NCBI GenBank assembly: GCA_026075535.2
Contig: AP026540.1
Location: 11,470,001-11,534,000, forward strand
Direction: 5' to 3'
Source of the DNA: Tricholoma matsutake
Lineage: Eukaryota > Basidiomycota > Agaricomycetes > Agaricales > Tricholomataceae
DNA length: 64,000 nucleotides
Shown: positions 12,837-24,000 of the stretch, piece by piece
How positions within the stretch are numbered: the stretch's first letter is position 1
How the letters are laid out: every line of letters begins with the position of its first letter
Position numbers and translations under genes: made by a program
Notes under the pieces: generated by a model
What the model saw: only the letters and a program-made list of their open reading frames with translations
The model's database searches: none
What the model was told of the DNA's origin: nothing

Positions 12837-13585
12837 CTACGCTGGTGCAGACTGCGGATCTGGCAGGCAAACGGTTGTGCCTGGCATAAGTACTGTACAA
12901 TCTACCTTGCGATTTAGTTCCTTGAATGCATCTAATGAACATCCATGGGTCTGGGAGATATCCCAGCACGAGTCACCAGGCTGTACCCAGTACAGTGTGG
13001 TTGTCTTCGGGCATGTGCTCACAGGAGGTGATAGACCGGGGGAAACTATTAGACGCCATACGAGAAGAAGAACAACGGCGATAATGAGGAAAAACGGGAA
13101 TAAGGTTCTGTAAGCATTGGTATCGGGATTTTTCTTGTATGCCATCGGTGTTCCTACCTGTATATGAGAATGTCAAATAACCGGGAGAGCGCCAGCGGAT
13201 GAATACCTACAGCGTTCGCAGATAACCGCTGATACCCGTCTGCTCTGGTAGGTGCTGCTTCAAGGTCTTCGTACTGAACTTCTTCCAGGGTTGGCAAAGC
13301 CCCACTGGAAACTATTGACAATGGTGTAATGAGGATGAATGAACGTGTGCGTAAAGCCTGCAGACATCTCACCTCTGGTCATCTCACTGAATTCTGCACC
13401 TTCGGCGCCCTGCCATACAACGCCATCCCTGTCTCGAAAATAGTAGCACCCGTTATCAGAATCATATCCAATGCGTTCCATTCCCTCAGGAAGACGGTGT
13501 TCGTCCTGTGGTGTTTCGGACTTCAGGACAATTCCCGACGGTGTAAAGATGGATATACTTCATCGTACTGTGTCCAGCGCCCCAT
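12837..13585 (-). CDS. Membrane-anchored LysM (CBM50) protein
   Basis: A 193-residue protein from exons 13585-13559, 13505-13373, 13311-13211 and 13157-12837. The cytosolic-looking N-terminus starts MGRWTQYDE and contains LPEGMERIGYDSDNGCYYF, a segment typical of basidiomycete CBM50 proteins; then one transmembrane helix (FFLIIAVVLLLVWRLIV) and, outside, a single LysM domain (YWVQPGDSCWDISQTHGCS...VLMPGTTVCLP) with paired cysteines. There is no signal peptide, so the topology is type II with LysM on the far side. LysM domains bind chitin or related N-acetylglucosamine polymers. The ligand and site (plasma membrane or endomembrane) are inference. It is divergent from the F-box gene, with about 140 bp between starts. 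Confidence 0.85.
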
Positions 13586-13724
13586 TGAGATTCCAATGGC
13601 AGAAAGCGAAAAGTACGAGGTGAGACAAGGCGAATCGTGGCAGTTGGTCCAGTGATTCAGTGAGCGCTACTGAGACGAGTCAGCACCGCCTCAGCGTGAT
13701 CGAATTTCTGATCCAACCTGCAAG

Positions 13725-15344
13725 ATGGCGGCAAGAGGACCGAACTGTGGCTTTTCTGAAAACTCGCCAACGATAGCTGAAAGTAACACTGCTAGACCTA
13801 GTGATCTTCGTGTGCAGCTACAGCAGCTTGACGGAGAGATTGCTCGTGTCGAGGATCTATTGAAGGAGTTGATACACAGGAGGGCCTGTGTCAAGAAGGA
13901 AATCAATAAATGCTCCTCTCCAGTGCTCAGAATACCTCCAGAAATATCGCGCGAGATCTTCCTCGCTTACCTTCGTCCAAATGATCCATTCACCACGTAT
14001 GGCATATTCGATCATTCCACGACCCCCTTTACCTTGGGTAGTGTCTGCAGCACATGGAGGGAATTAGCCTGGTCAATGCCACTGCTCTGGAGTTCCATCT
14101 CTTTCGATTTAGACCATTCCACGCCCTCGCATGCTCCCTTATTTGACGAATGGCTGTCGCGATCTGGAAGATGTCCACTTGCGCTGCGGCTCAGATGCTG
14201 CCATAATATTGACCAGAAACCTCTCCGTCGTACCGCTGTCCTCGAAATAATGGATGTTATTGCGCGCTTTTCCAAACGCTGGTGCCACATCCAGTTTAGA
14301 CTCAATGTGTTTTGCTATGAAGCGCTTCGGACTGTGCAAGGTCGAATACCCATACTTTCCACTATATCTATGTCTAGTTCCAATTGGATGGACTCTCATC
14401 CCGCTTCGCAGTATGCACCATTCGAAATGTTCAGCATTGCTCCCCAGCTTCGTAAAGCCGAATACCACGGCTTTCTTCCAGAACGCATAATTCTTCCTCT
14501 TGATCAACTGAATACCCTTTCAGTCAAACCATTAGCTGTACATAATGTACTCAAGCTTCTGGATACAAGCTCACAGTTGGCTCATGGACGATTTTGGCTT
14601 AGTGACCGTACTTCAACGGACTCTAACCATCAGGTCACGGCTCATCTCCAATCGATGGAAATACATGTTACAGATCATGTTGAAGCCTTTCCCTCACCAT
14701 TCTCTTCTCTTCTAGATCACCTTTCCCTCCCGGATGTGCATGAATTGTCCTGCACTGCTTGGAGTTACAAGCCAACTTCTTTTCCACATCTGAGCTTCAC
14801 ATCCCTCATTTCTCGATCCCATTGTTCCCTCAGAAAGTTATCCATCATCCATTTCATGTTCGACCAAGCCAATCTACTCAGCTGTTTGCTTGCAACTCCA
14901 TCCCTCATTGAACTTGACCTGCAGAGTGATAGCATAACTAGCGACACAATCCGCATGCTCAATCCGACTTCCCCGTCGAACTCGGTCGTCGCTCCTCTTC
15001 TTCCATGCCTTCAAACCCTCTCGATACAATCTAAGTCTCTCTTTATTGACTTTATAGAGCTGCACAGATTATTTTCTACGCGGTGGAGTCCGGTTCACGC
15101 TAGCACAAGTGACCATCATGTTGCTCAGCTTGGATCGGTTAAAATTATTGGAAAAAATACATGGCATCCATCTGAACTCGTGCTTTTGGAACAGTTGGTT
15201 GCGGAAGGGATGCAAGTTACATTGCAAACAGTAGACCCCGACATTACTTGGATAAATTGCTATACTCGTGAGATCACATGTAATATTTTAATGTCAGAGA
15301 ACAGGCTAGCTAACGGTGTGCTCGTAGATTCCTCCGCGTCTTAA
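13725..15344 (+). CDS. F-box-like domain protein, single exon
   Basis: A 539-residue open frame without introns, unlike its neighbours. Residues about 27-60 form a coiled coil (LQQLDGEIARVEDLLKELIHRR). This is followed by an F-box-like segment (LRIPPEISREIFLAYL...TLGSVCSTWRELAWSMPLLWSSI, about 65-125), and the rest has weak leucine-rich-repeat character (SLRKLSIIHFMF, SLIELDLQSDSI). This architecture is greatly expanded in mushroom genomes. F-box proteins act as substrate adaptors of SCF ubiquitin ligases; no substrate can be proposed. Confidence 0.82.
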   Translation: MAARGPNCGFSENSPTIAESNTARPSDLRVQLQQLDGEIARVEDLLKELIHRRACVKKEINKCSSPVLRIPPEISREIFLAYLRPNDPFTTYGIFDHSTTPFTLGSVCSTWRELAWSMPLLWSSISFDLDHSTPSHAPLFDEWLSRSGRCPLALRLRCCHNIDQKPLRRTAVLEIMDVIARFSKRWCHIQFRLNVFCYEALRTVQGRIPILSTISMSSSNWMDSHPASQYAPFEMFSIAPQLRKAEYHGFLPERIILPLDQLNTLSVKPLAVHNVLKLLDTSSQLAHGRFWLSDRTSTDSNHQVTAHLQSMEIHVTDHVEAFPSPFSSLLDHLSLPDVHELSCTAWSYKPTSFPHLSFTSLISRSHCSLRKLSIIHFMFDQANLLSCLLATPSLIELDLQSDSITSDTIRMLNPTSPSNSVVAPLLPCLQTLSIQSKSLFIDFIELHRLFSTRWSPVHASTSDHHVAQLGSVKIIGKNTWHPSELVLLEQLVAEGMQVTLQTVDPDITWINCYTREITCNILMSENRLANGVLVDSSAS

Positions 15345-15733
15345 TAATCGAGTTGCTTGGCTGGCAACTTGGATCGGGAACGTTTAACCCCTACTTTCGC
15401 CTTTTAAGCTTGTAAGTAATAATAGTAGTATTATTAGTATGACCTTTATGTTTTTTTTTTCGACTTAATTAACACCCAGCTTGCAATACTTACTGGAGAT
15501 GGACCAGTTGTAAGTATCCCAGATGTAGCATTGCACCAACTTTTCAAGACCAACTATAATTGATAGCGAACTTATTATAGGGTTGGAAAAGTATGGAAGC
15601 GAGAGAAATATGTACATTAGCGGGATGATTTGTTTGGCACCGTCAGGGATATTTGTCCTTATTGTCCAGTAAAAGGTACTGTACAGTTCCATCCAAGCCA
15701 CAGACTTTTTCTCCTACAGGCTCTCAAAATACC
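15345..15733. promoter_or_regulatory. Upstream region of RPL28
   Basis: About 390 bases between the F-box stop and the RPL28 start, with a T-run at 15451-15460. It must contain the RPL28 promoter; I cannot point to a defined element. Confidence 0.35.
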
Positions 15734-16740
15734 ATGTCTTCCGATCTCCAATGGCTGCTTATTCGTGTTCGTTGGATTGCTGAGATCTGTTTTTTTCCGT
15801 ATAATGAACTCATTTCCCCCAGAAAAACAACTCACACATTGTGAAACGAGTCCGAGAAGGACCCGTCTTCTCCAAGGAGCCCGTACGCACCCCATTACTC
15901 GTAACTGCACGCTAGGATGTATTGTCTTACGGCCAACAGGGTAATCTTCGCAACTTGCACTCGTTCAAGTACTCAGGGTTGGTCAACGAAAAGGTTTGCT
16001 GGTTTGGGTCTGGAATTCCACGAGGATGATCACTGATACTTACTATAGACAATCCACGTGGCGGACTCGCCGGCGGGTATCCAGATCTCAACGCGCAAAC
16101 CGGGAGCGGCACCACGTAGTGTCAAGCCTGCGTTTGCTACGTCTCATATACGCCCACGGTCGGGCGGACGCCGTGCGTTGGGTGTTGCAGCGGGTATTAC
16201 GACGAAGAGGCACTATCGAGTTGATCTCCGTCCCGTGAGTTTTTCAGCACTACTCGTCTGCTTTTTGTGCTTTTCGTCTTGGGTACAAATTTTATTTATC
16301 CCGATTATGGAGATATGAAAAAACGCATTCTCGTTAGAACCCACTGGAACCGCTGAAAGGCGTATGAAGGCTGGGCGTGGACATGTTTGCAAGATAACTG
16401 CTTACTGGAGCCGATCAAACTCCAATAGGTATTCGCCATGTCGCTATCGGGCCCCGTCCATTGCTCGACGCGGTAGGATCCGACTCTTTGGCGCTAGCAT
16501 TTTATTTTATTTCTATTTTTCGTTCGTTCATATATGTTGCTTTGCTTCGTATTCTTGCTTTCTGCTGTTGCATCATTCATTCCTTGTAATGGCTGCACGA
16601 CGCTAATGTTTATATTTTTCGCGCAGGCCGTACTTGCCCGTGTGTCTGCCCTCGTGGCTGCTCAGAAAGAACCAAAACCTGCACATGCGAAGAAACTAAG
16701 GGGTAAAAAGAAGGTAACAGCAACATCAGAAGACCTATAG
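15734..16740 (+). CDS. RPL28: 60S ribosomal protein L28 (eL28)
   Basis: A 148-residue cytosolic large-subunit ribosomal protein from exons 15734-15766, 15823-15882, 15940-15993, 16049-16234 and 16627-16740. MSSDLQWLLIRKNNSHIVKR, SFKYSGLVNEKTI and KRHYRVDLRPAVLARVSAL line up with animal RPL28 (MSAHLQWMVVR, FRYNGLIHRKTV, KYRPDLRMAAIRRASAI). The first three introns are short (55-57 nt), but the last is 392 nt, much longer than any other intron spliced here. The C-terminus is lysine-rich (KKLRGKKKVTA). Splice frames close exactly. Confidence 0.93.
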
Positions 16741-16941
16741 GTTTCCTTGGGTTGCCGTATGACATATGTATGCTTAACTACGGTGATTGTATATGACCTT
16801 CACATGCACGATCTGTTTTTGGGCCCTGACGCAACAGGCCCTGCGATACAACTACAATTGCTTTGCGACAATATTTCGGGAAAACGAACAGAGTTCACTA
16901 TCAGTACAAGCTCAAAAAACCACCCCATTGGTATCGCCCGG

Positions 16942-17426
16942 TCAAAGGTTGAAACCTTTTCCAGCTGGTTGTACAATTCTCCCGCTTGCGCCAAAGTTCT
17001 TACTTCCGCCCATCATGTCCCTCGATGGTCTCGTGTCTTCCGCCTTTCGATGTGCCAATTCCTTGAGCTTCATATCATTCTCGTGATTCCAATGTTTCTT
17101 CTCCTTCAAAGGAACTTCTTCCTCTGTACGTGGAGGGTTGGGATGATGAGCTGGCTCGTCACCCGGGGCGGCAGGCCTTGGGTAGTCGACGTTCTCTGGG
17201 CCTACACTGGCCTCCATTGGAACCGATTCACTAAAGGAAGTTTTCTAAATATCCATGGCTTATGGCAATGTAGGGGACGCACGACGTGGTATGGGGTTTG
17301 TGTTTGGTGGAGATTGATAGGCGACGACCACCTACTTTGACTATGACGTCGAGGAAGTAAGTTGAGATTGGATACAAGTCAGTTTTACATACCTGCGGGA
17401 GGGTGCTGAACTAAGATGTTTGCCAT
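16942..17426 (-). CDS. Small hydrophilic protein, unknown function (about 117 aa)
   Basis: I do not recognise this protein. It starts MANILVQHPPAVKVGGRRLSI (first ATG at 17426), crosses two introns, continues TSVGPENVDYPRPAAPGDEP and ends SGRIVQPAGKGFNL-stop at 16942. The second intron is taken as ending at ggccag just before TGTAGGCC, because that acceptor keeps the frame. Charged helical middle (LKEKKHWNHENDMKLKELAHRKAED), no transmembrane segment. It is convergent with RPL28. The long plus-strand open frame over the same DNA is a shadow. Confidence 0.6.
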
Positions 17427-17734
17427 TACGGTTGTATAAATTTGTGTTGATGGAGTTCTGTGACCTGTCTAGGGCGTTCAAGGTGAGGAGCGTCGCCGTT
17501 GAACGTTGCCAAACGTCGAACCGCCAACTGAATTCAATGATCGCACCAAAGCCTGGCACGTGAACTTGTGATCTGTGCCTCGAGTCTTGTCACTCTGTTT
17601 CTCCCTCGCCCATTACATTGTGTGCTGAACGTACAATACAACTTACTACTATCGCGCGATTCCAGTGAATTGTCTATCTTATAGCCTCGTTTTTTTTTGC
17701 CTTTTCGGTGTCTAAATCGTTGATCACGAGCGGC

Positions 17735-19463
17735 ATGAAGGACCTTACCAGCTCGAGTGCCGGCAGTCGCGAAGCATGCAGGCAGAACCACAGAGACATG
17801 CCATGGAAAGAAGGGCGGAATAAGGAGGGGGGGAGACGTCGGCCGAACAAGCAGGCCTTTCCACCCTTGGTCCATGACGAGGCATACGTGCACACGCCAT
17901 GGCTGTCGTTGATTCCTGAACGGCAGTACGTGAGTGCGGAGCAGAGGTGAGTCTGTATTTCATGCACTCATCCAATTTTCTGATCATTTATCGTGATCGT
18001 ACACAGGCTGCATGATGAGATCGTAGCGTACACGACGTACATGCAGCCGACTGCACAAGAGAACCGAGCACGTCAAATGGTGTTGACGTGCATTCAGGGT
18101 GTAGTAGGTCATTTTTTGGATGGAGAAGTAAATCTATTTGGCAGTTGTGCGACAGGTTTATGGCTGCCCACCAGGTGTGTTATATGTTTTCCTTTCGACC
18201 CACACTATCCTGTGCATTCCATCTGACATGCAGAATTTTTAAGCGACATCGACATCGCCATCTCCACTCCCTCAGTGACTGACCAGTCCAACAAATCAGT
18301 GCTTTTCCAACTGTCTTCCAGACTCAAATCATCCGGCCTCACGCCTTTCATCCTCGTGAACCACCACGCCCGGGTTCCAATACTCAAATTCACGACTCGC
18401 CCAGAATACGGTAAATTTTCAATTTCTTTCCCTCTTTTTCATACACGTCATCGTTGGGAAATAGGTGCGCTAAACGTGGACATTGGGATCAACAACACAG
18501 ACGGTGTCAAAGTGATCGAACTCATCAACGGCTATTTAGCGAACATGCCCGCACTTCGTCCCCTGGTACTCGTGGTGAAGGGGTTCCTCGCTCAACGAAG
18601 CCTCAATGACGCATCCAAGTCCGGTTTGGGAAGCTATGCGGTGATTCTAATGTGCATCAGCTTCCTCCAGGCCAGGCATTTTCTTTTATCTTCGGCGTTA
18701 TTTGTTTCACTGAGACAACTTTCCAAATAGGTGAATCCGAGTAACCGAGCGCAGGAGTTTCTGGATCAACCGATGGAGACCCAGTCCCTCGGATTGCTCC
18801 TTACTGACTTTTTGTTTTACTACGCCTTGGAGTTCCCGTACACCACGTCGTATGTCTCAGTCACGGAGGGTAAGGTCCTCCCGAAAACGTCTGCTGACTG
18901 GATAAAACTGAAAAACGCGGACCGGCTGGCAATACAGTGTCTCGTCAATTCGGGTATGCTGCTTTGCTTTGTTACCTTCCAGGACGAGGGCTGATCCATG
19001 GACTTCCGAACCAGACAATGATGTTGGAAAGTCGCTAAACAGCACGAATACCCTACGGCGGGTATTCAAGGAAGGATACGCCCACATCCTGCAGCTCACC
19101 ATACAGGAAAGGAATACACTCGGGGGGCTCGTCGCCGTGAATAGCCAGGTCTTCGTCATCCCTTATCATCAATTTACACCTGCTGATTATAGACTACGAT
19201 TGTTGTAGACAATTGCGCAAAGAGCTCGTAACGCCGAGCTATTCGGCTCTTCTGGCGCTACCGTTATCTCGGCGCAGCCGTGGGCATTGTATCCTCGAAA
19301 TGTGCCACCAAAGGGGAAGAGGAGGGATTATGAGTATGGTCGTGACCGTGAAACTTATACGACCGGTTTGTCGTATGGATATGCTAGAGCTAGGGATTCG
19401 TTTGGTGCGAGGGAGAAGTCGTGGTCGAGGATGAGGCCGCGGATGCGGGAGAATCGGCAGTAG
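17735..19463 (+). CDS. Non-canonical poly(A) polymerase, Trf4/5 (PAPD5/Cid14) family
   Basis: A nucleotidyltransferase of the TRAMP-complex type, which adds short A tails to nuclear RNAs to mark them for the exosome. Visible: WLSLIPERQYVSAEQRLHDEIVAY, the catalytic motif GSCATGLWLPTS followed after an intron by DIDIAI (both Asp present), ALNVDIGI with the third acidic residue, the central domain LVLVVKGFLAQRSLNDASKSGLGSYAVILMCISFLQ, and the PAP-associated LGLLLTDFLFYYALEF. The C-terminus is Arg/Gly/Tyr-rich (RRDYEYGRDRETY...RMRENRQ), a likely RNA-binding tail. At least five introns. The 5' end is uncertain: ATG 17735 is the first in the frame, but an upstream exon in 17430-17700 cannot be excluded. 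Confidence 0.85.
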
Positions 19464-19999
19464 CGACTATGTATAATCCTTTTGCTGCTCTTGACACGCT
19501 CCGTAAGTCGAATTTGACCCTCTTTGTCCTGCAGTCTGTGTATTGACTGCATTTGATTTCCATAGGCTTCTGTATCATACCGCTAGTGATATTTCTGTTC
19601 AAGATACATAATATTCGTTTCCCCAGCACCTTCTCTTATCTAATGCAGGAGTATCTCTATGAACCAAAGCTATCAACTAACTACAGTGCTGAACGCTACA
19701 AATCGATGCATAATCAAACAAAACTACAACTTGCGTCAGAGTGATTGTAGCAGGAATGATGATGAATGTGATGGTATTCCGTTGTTCTGCAAGTGAGCGA
19801 AGAGTAAATATTATAGATAAGATGAATAAATGCAAGATGGGCAAGAAAGAGGTGCAATCCGCATGAGAAGAATTCCAGTATGACAATGATAAGAAAGATG
19901 CGTTATCCATGGACCCAGAAAGATAGAGAATAGGAAACAGAGAGAAGAGGTATATTCCTAACTGAGCTGAGCAGGCAAGATCCATGTCCTCTTCCTAAG
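19464..19999. other. Intergenic, between convergent genes
   Basis: About 540 bases, A/T-rich, between the poly(A) polymerase stop and the zinc-finger stop. I see no gene or RNA here. Confidence 0.5.
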
Positions 20000-21044
20000 T
20001 TAGACAGGGGAGTGAGGAATCTCGGTGCGCAGTGACGAAACAGCCATGTTCGTGATTAGCCTAGTAGACTCGGACGTTGGCTCATATGAGGTATGATCAT
20101 ATTCCACGTAGGACGGTTGACGTCGAAACGCAGCAGCCCTCCGCCCTTGGTTGATCGACATCTCGTAGGCTTCGTGGGCGGGGTAGCGCTCCGCTGGAGG
20201 TGGCGTTGGCGTTGATGACCGACGCGTCTGTAGAGAACTCCCAGCATCCTTTACGATTGTGGGCGATGGCGGCGAGAGGTCTCTGTGTACTTTGAGGTGC
20301 TGCAGGAGGTTATCGTGCCTGTTGAAGCGTTTATCGCAGTCTGCGCGCAGACAGGCAAATGCTGTATATATAGGTCAACGAAGGCCATTGGTTAGAACTT
20401 TTTGAGGGCTCGGACTCACGTTTATCGTGCGTGTGGATGGACCGGATGTGTCGTTTAAGATGCTCGCCACGATGAAAACACTTTCTGCAGCTTTCGACAT
20501 TGCACACGTACATGCGCGCGTCCTTCGGGCCGGCGTCGTTGGCGGACCCGTTGGCGGTACCGAGCTTTGTGGGCACCCTGCGGCCACGGCTTTTCTTTGT
20601 GAGGTTGGGGACGGGTATAGGGAGTATGACGCGTGATCTAGGACCACGTCGGTCAGAAGATGTATCCGCGGTAGAAGACGTAGTAGAAGATGAAGACCCA
20701 ACGAGGGAGGGGAGTTGGGTGGAGGGTGAGGGGGATATCGTAATGCTGTGTATGGTGGACGCTTCAGACGCGCTGCGTTTGGACGGTACGCCGGACTCAT
20801 TCTGTTCCTGCGGGGTATCTGGATACGAGTCTTCGGAGGGTATTTTGGAAGATGCTTTGCGCTTTTTTCGGGAAGGCGATGTGGTTCGTTTGGTGAACGC
20901 GACTGGGGGACTGTCGTCTCGACGCCGGCGCTTGGGAACGTACCCAGTTTGCGAACGGGTAAATGGTCTATGCGAAGGAGGCGTAGAAATTTTGTTTTCT
21001 GTGGGAGATGAAGCTTCACAGCTGGTTTCCTGTTTCATCGCCAT
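20000..21044 (-). CDS. C2H2 zinc-finger transcription factor, paralogue A (328 aa)
   Basis: Two exons, 21044-20420 and 20361-20000. Ser/Pro/Thr-rich N-terminus with basic patches (KRRRRDDSPP, SRKKRKASSK), then the conserved IPVPNLTKKSRGRRVPT block, finger 1 (YVCNVESCRKCFHRGEHLKRHIRSIHT), an intron inside the linker, finger 2 (FACLRADCDKRFNRHDNLLQHLKVH) and a disordered tail. Two adjacent C2H2 fingers with an RxxHxxR-like recognition helix suggest DNA binding to a short AG-rich (STRE-like) site, as for Msn2-type factors (inference). The frame stays open upstream to 21194 but that part encodes a hydrophobic run, so I start at MAMKQETS. The second paralogue is at 29630-31913. Confidence 0.85.
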
Positions 21045-24000
21045 ATGGCATAATAAACCGAACAAGGCTAGATACAGAAGATACAGCATACGTACATCGT
21101 CTACTCCGCGTTTCGACGGAGATTTCTGTTCCTCCCTGGTCTGAAATCTCCCTATGACAAGGTCTTCCTTGAGCTCACGCATTGAGTAAGTCATGGCTTG
21201 AATTCCTGAAGCGCAGAAAACGTGATGAGGGTGCTGCGTAAACGCTGAACAAAAAAAAAATAGCACACCAAAACTGAAATACCCGTGACAATACACAGAA
21301 GCAAAACGTTTTTTGAATGCGTAGGAATGGGGGCGGGGGGAAACGGTGGAGAGAAAGGGGTCAGGAGGAGAATGCTCAATGGAAGCCCCTGAGTTGTTTG
21401 TACGGAAGCATTTTTATCCTCACAAAGCCACGTGCCCTGCGTAACTTGAAGTTGAACATAGCCCCGGCGGCATTGCCATTCGAACTGGTATACGGGACCT
21501 TATAAGCCTACGCAATGGCTTCAATTTCAAACTGAGACCTTCATAACCAAGTCGCAACTGAACGATCCCATCTCACCGTAGGACACTTGGCCGAACTCGC
21601 TGCGGACCTGGACATCTTCCAAGCGACAAGTTGCTTCTTATCTAGAATATGATCCATGTTATTCGGCTACGAGAGAAGTTCTGTGAGGTCTTGCCAGTAT
21701 CGTTATGCTTCGTATCGACCGCTTACTCCCTGCTATCGCTAGAAGAGCGCAACGGTCTCGGATGCTCCCAGCCTGTCAGAAACGGCAAACTCTAGTTTCC
21801 AAAGCGATGGAACTGTCTGCGATCCCTATCGGAAATCAGATTTCTGTGGTCCTAGTGCATTACTAATATAGCATACTCTCGTTGGACGTGTTTTCCAGGC
21901 AGGAAAAAGGGATGCATACAGATGGAAGCTGCTTTCGAGTCCAGATGCCGTCAACACAGCCTATATTTCCAGCAGAGCAACCAATCTGACATTTCGAAGG
22001 GGCACCAGGTTCAACATCTAGGGAATATTCCGAATCTTTTTGGCTTACTTGCTCGTCATTATCTTAGACCAGGAGCTTCGGTTGTTGAAGTTTCTGTCCT
22101 CCGAATTCTCCTAGCAAACACTTATGGCTGTTACATCCGTACTTGTCGAAGGATCCTAATTCCTCATATTCGTACCTTTGTACCAGTGGACTTGCCGCTT
22201 GACTTCTCTCAGATGTTGGACCTCTTCCTGCACAAGGGGTATCTATGTTTTCACCTGCTTTCTCGGCATTTGTCTCGCTTGCCAGAGCTTGGTTGCCAGA
22301 GTGTCTTTTTTTTTTTGCGAATCATCTCATTCCCACCATCTCTTCCTCCCTGCCGTGGGTTTCAGTTGCAGCGCGGTCCTTTTTAACCAAAGGAGATTAC
22401 ATATTCACGCGAAATACCTCCATGGGATTGTTCTGCTTGGAGAGATCTCGCTTAGCGCTGCGGCAGCACTTCGGAAGAATCTTCCATGACAGGCATTGAC
22501 TCCTTGTCTGTTCCCCGCTTATTGTCGTCAACACTCTCCGCGGCGGACATATTTGGATAGTTTGGGTATTCTTCTGCAATAGGTCGAAGGTTATTTGTTT
22601 CTTCTGCATGTCACACGGATGTACTGATTTTTTGAACGCTTTTGGCCTCGGTCATCTTGCACATTTGTTATAAATCTTGGTGGTCAGCTCAGCAAACAGA
22701 GACGATGCTTCATCCGTAGGTGCCTGGACCTGTGATCGCTGCCACTCTTTTCTAGGACGAGTTTCTATCCTCTATTCGTGGTTCTCTAGGTCTATTTTGC
22801 CTCCTTCTCACATGTGCTCGACGGCCAGCTGATATTGATAATTCACTTTTAGAGATTACGAATACCTAAGCGGTCGCTCACTTTCCCTCTATTTTGGCTG
22901 TACGATGACCTTGTGACACATCACGATGTTCGTCATACTTGATAGGAAGCTGATCCTTTCAATTGCTCTTTCAACCGCTCTTCTGATCAGTGTTTTCCAT
23001 TGTTGGTCACCTTAAGGCCCCTCGGTCCGAGCTGATTCACGATTGCAGCTGATATTCATCCGAAGGCTGCGGCACCGCATCATTTGAAATTAATATCGGC
23101 TTACTCACTCAACAAGTCGGGCGCCCATCAACAGCCATCAACTGTTGTCTTTCTTGGCCAGGATATAGCAATAGCCTAGTCGTAAGTATAGACCCGAGGA
23201 CGACGGCGGATCACGATGCTCGATGACCACTTAGCTTCGCTTGACCCACGTGCCACTAGCATGCCTCTAGAATTTGCCAATGCCTTCTCCCGCGAACCGC
23301 AATGCGACTTCATACGCATTATCTTCACGTAATTGCAGCCGATTGTAGTTGAGTGTAGGTTCGTTGACCTTCTGGCAATCCGTTTCTATACTTACAACAG
23401 CGGCTCAAGCTTGACACCGCAGGCGCCGAGCGTGCTAGGCTGTTGTATTGTCGCTTAATTATACGAGATATGGTATGGTTTGAATTCGTGCAAACTTATC
23501 TGCTCCAACACCCACATGTCTGGGAAAAGTTAGTGCACAAACACCTGCGGTATGGCACCTTCGTAGTTGTCACTTGTGCGGATCTAAAGAACTACAGGAC
23601 CGTACCAGAATATGACAGATATGGTATCAGCGTATCAGGGACTTGGTAGCGCCGTTTCCATAAAGCGAAGGTATGTTCAAAGTTCAGACAGGGTATTTCT
23701 GCAAGGTGAGATCTCGCATCGCGCTTTTCTAGGTCCCTCCTCAGATTATCGTTGAACATCCGAAGTCACTTTCTAGATATTATCATCTGTTTTGATCGAC
23801 TTCGCTTGGGAATCGATTGATTGGTTGTTGACTGAACTTAATATCGGTGCTTCTTCCAAGCATGTCATGTGCCCGTACTCCAAGCTTAGCGATTTTATGA
23901 GGTTGGACATTCATGTTAGCATGAGACTCGATAATCAAAACTTCAAACCCCGTATGGCGTCCGTTTTCCTATGTGTGAAGACAACGAACGTTTTTCGAGA

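Noticed and set aside
16747..17340. Plus-strand frame of 197 codons after RPL28
   Set aside because: It is antisense to the spliced minus-strand gene, which has better composition and splice signals.
21922..22499. Three overlapping plus frames (up to 154 codons)
   Set aside because: Irregular composition, no domain, no supporting splice context.
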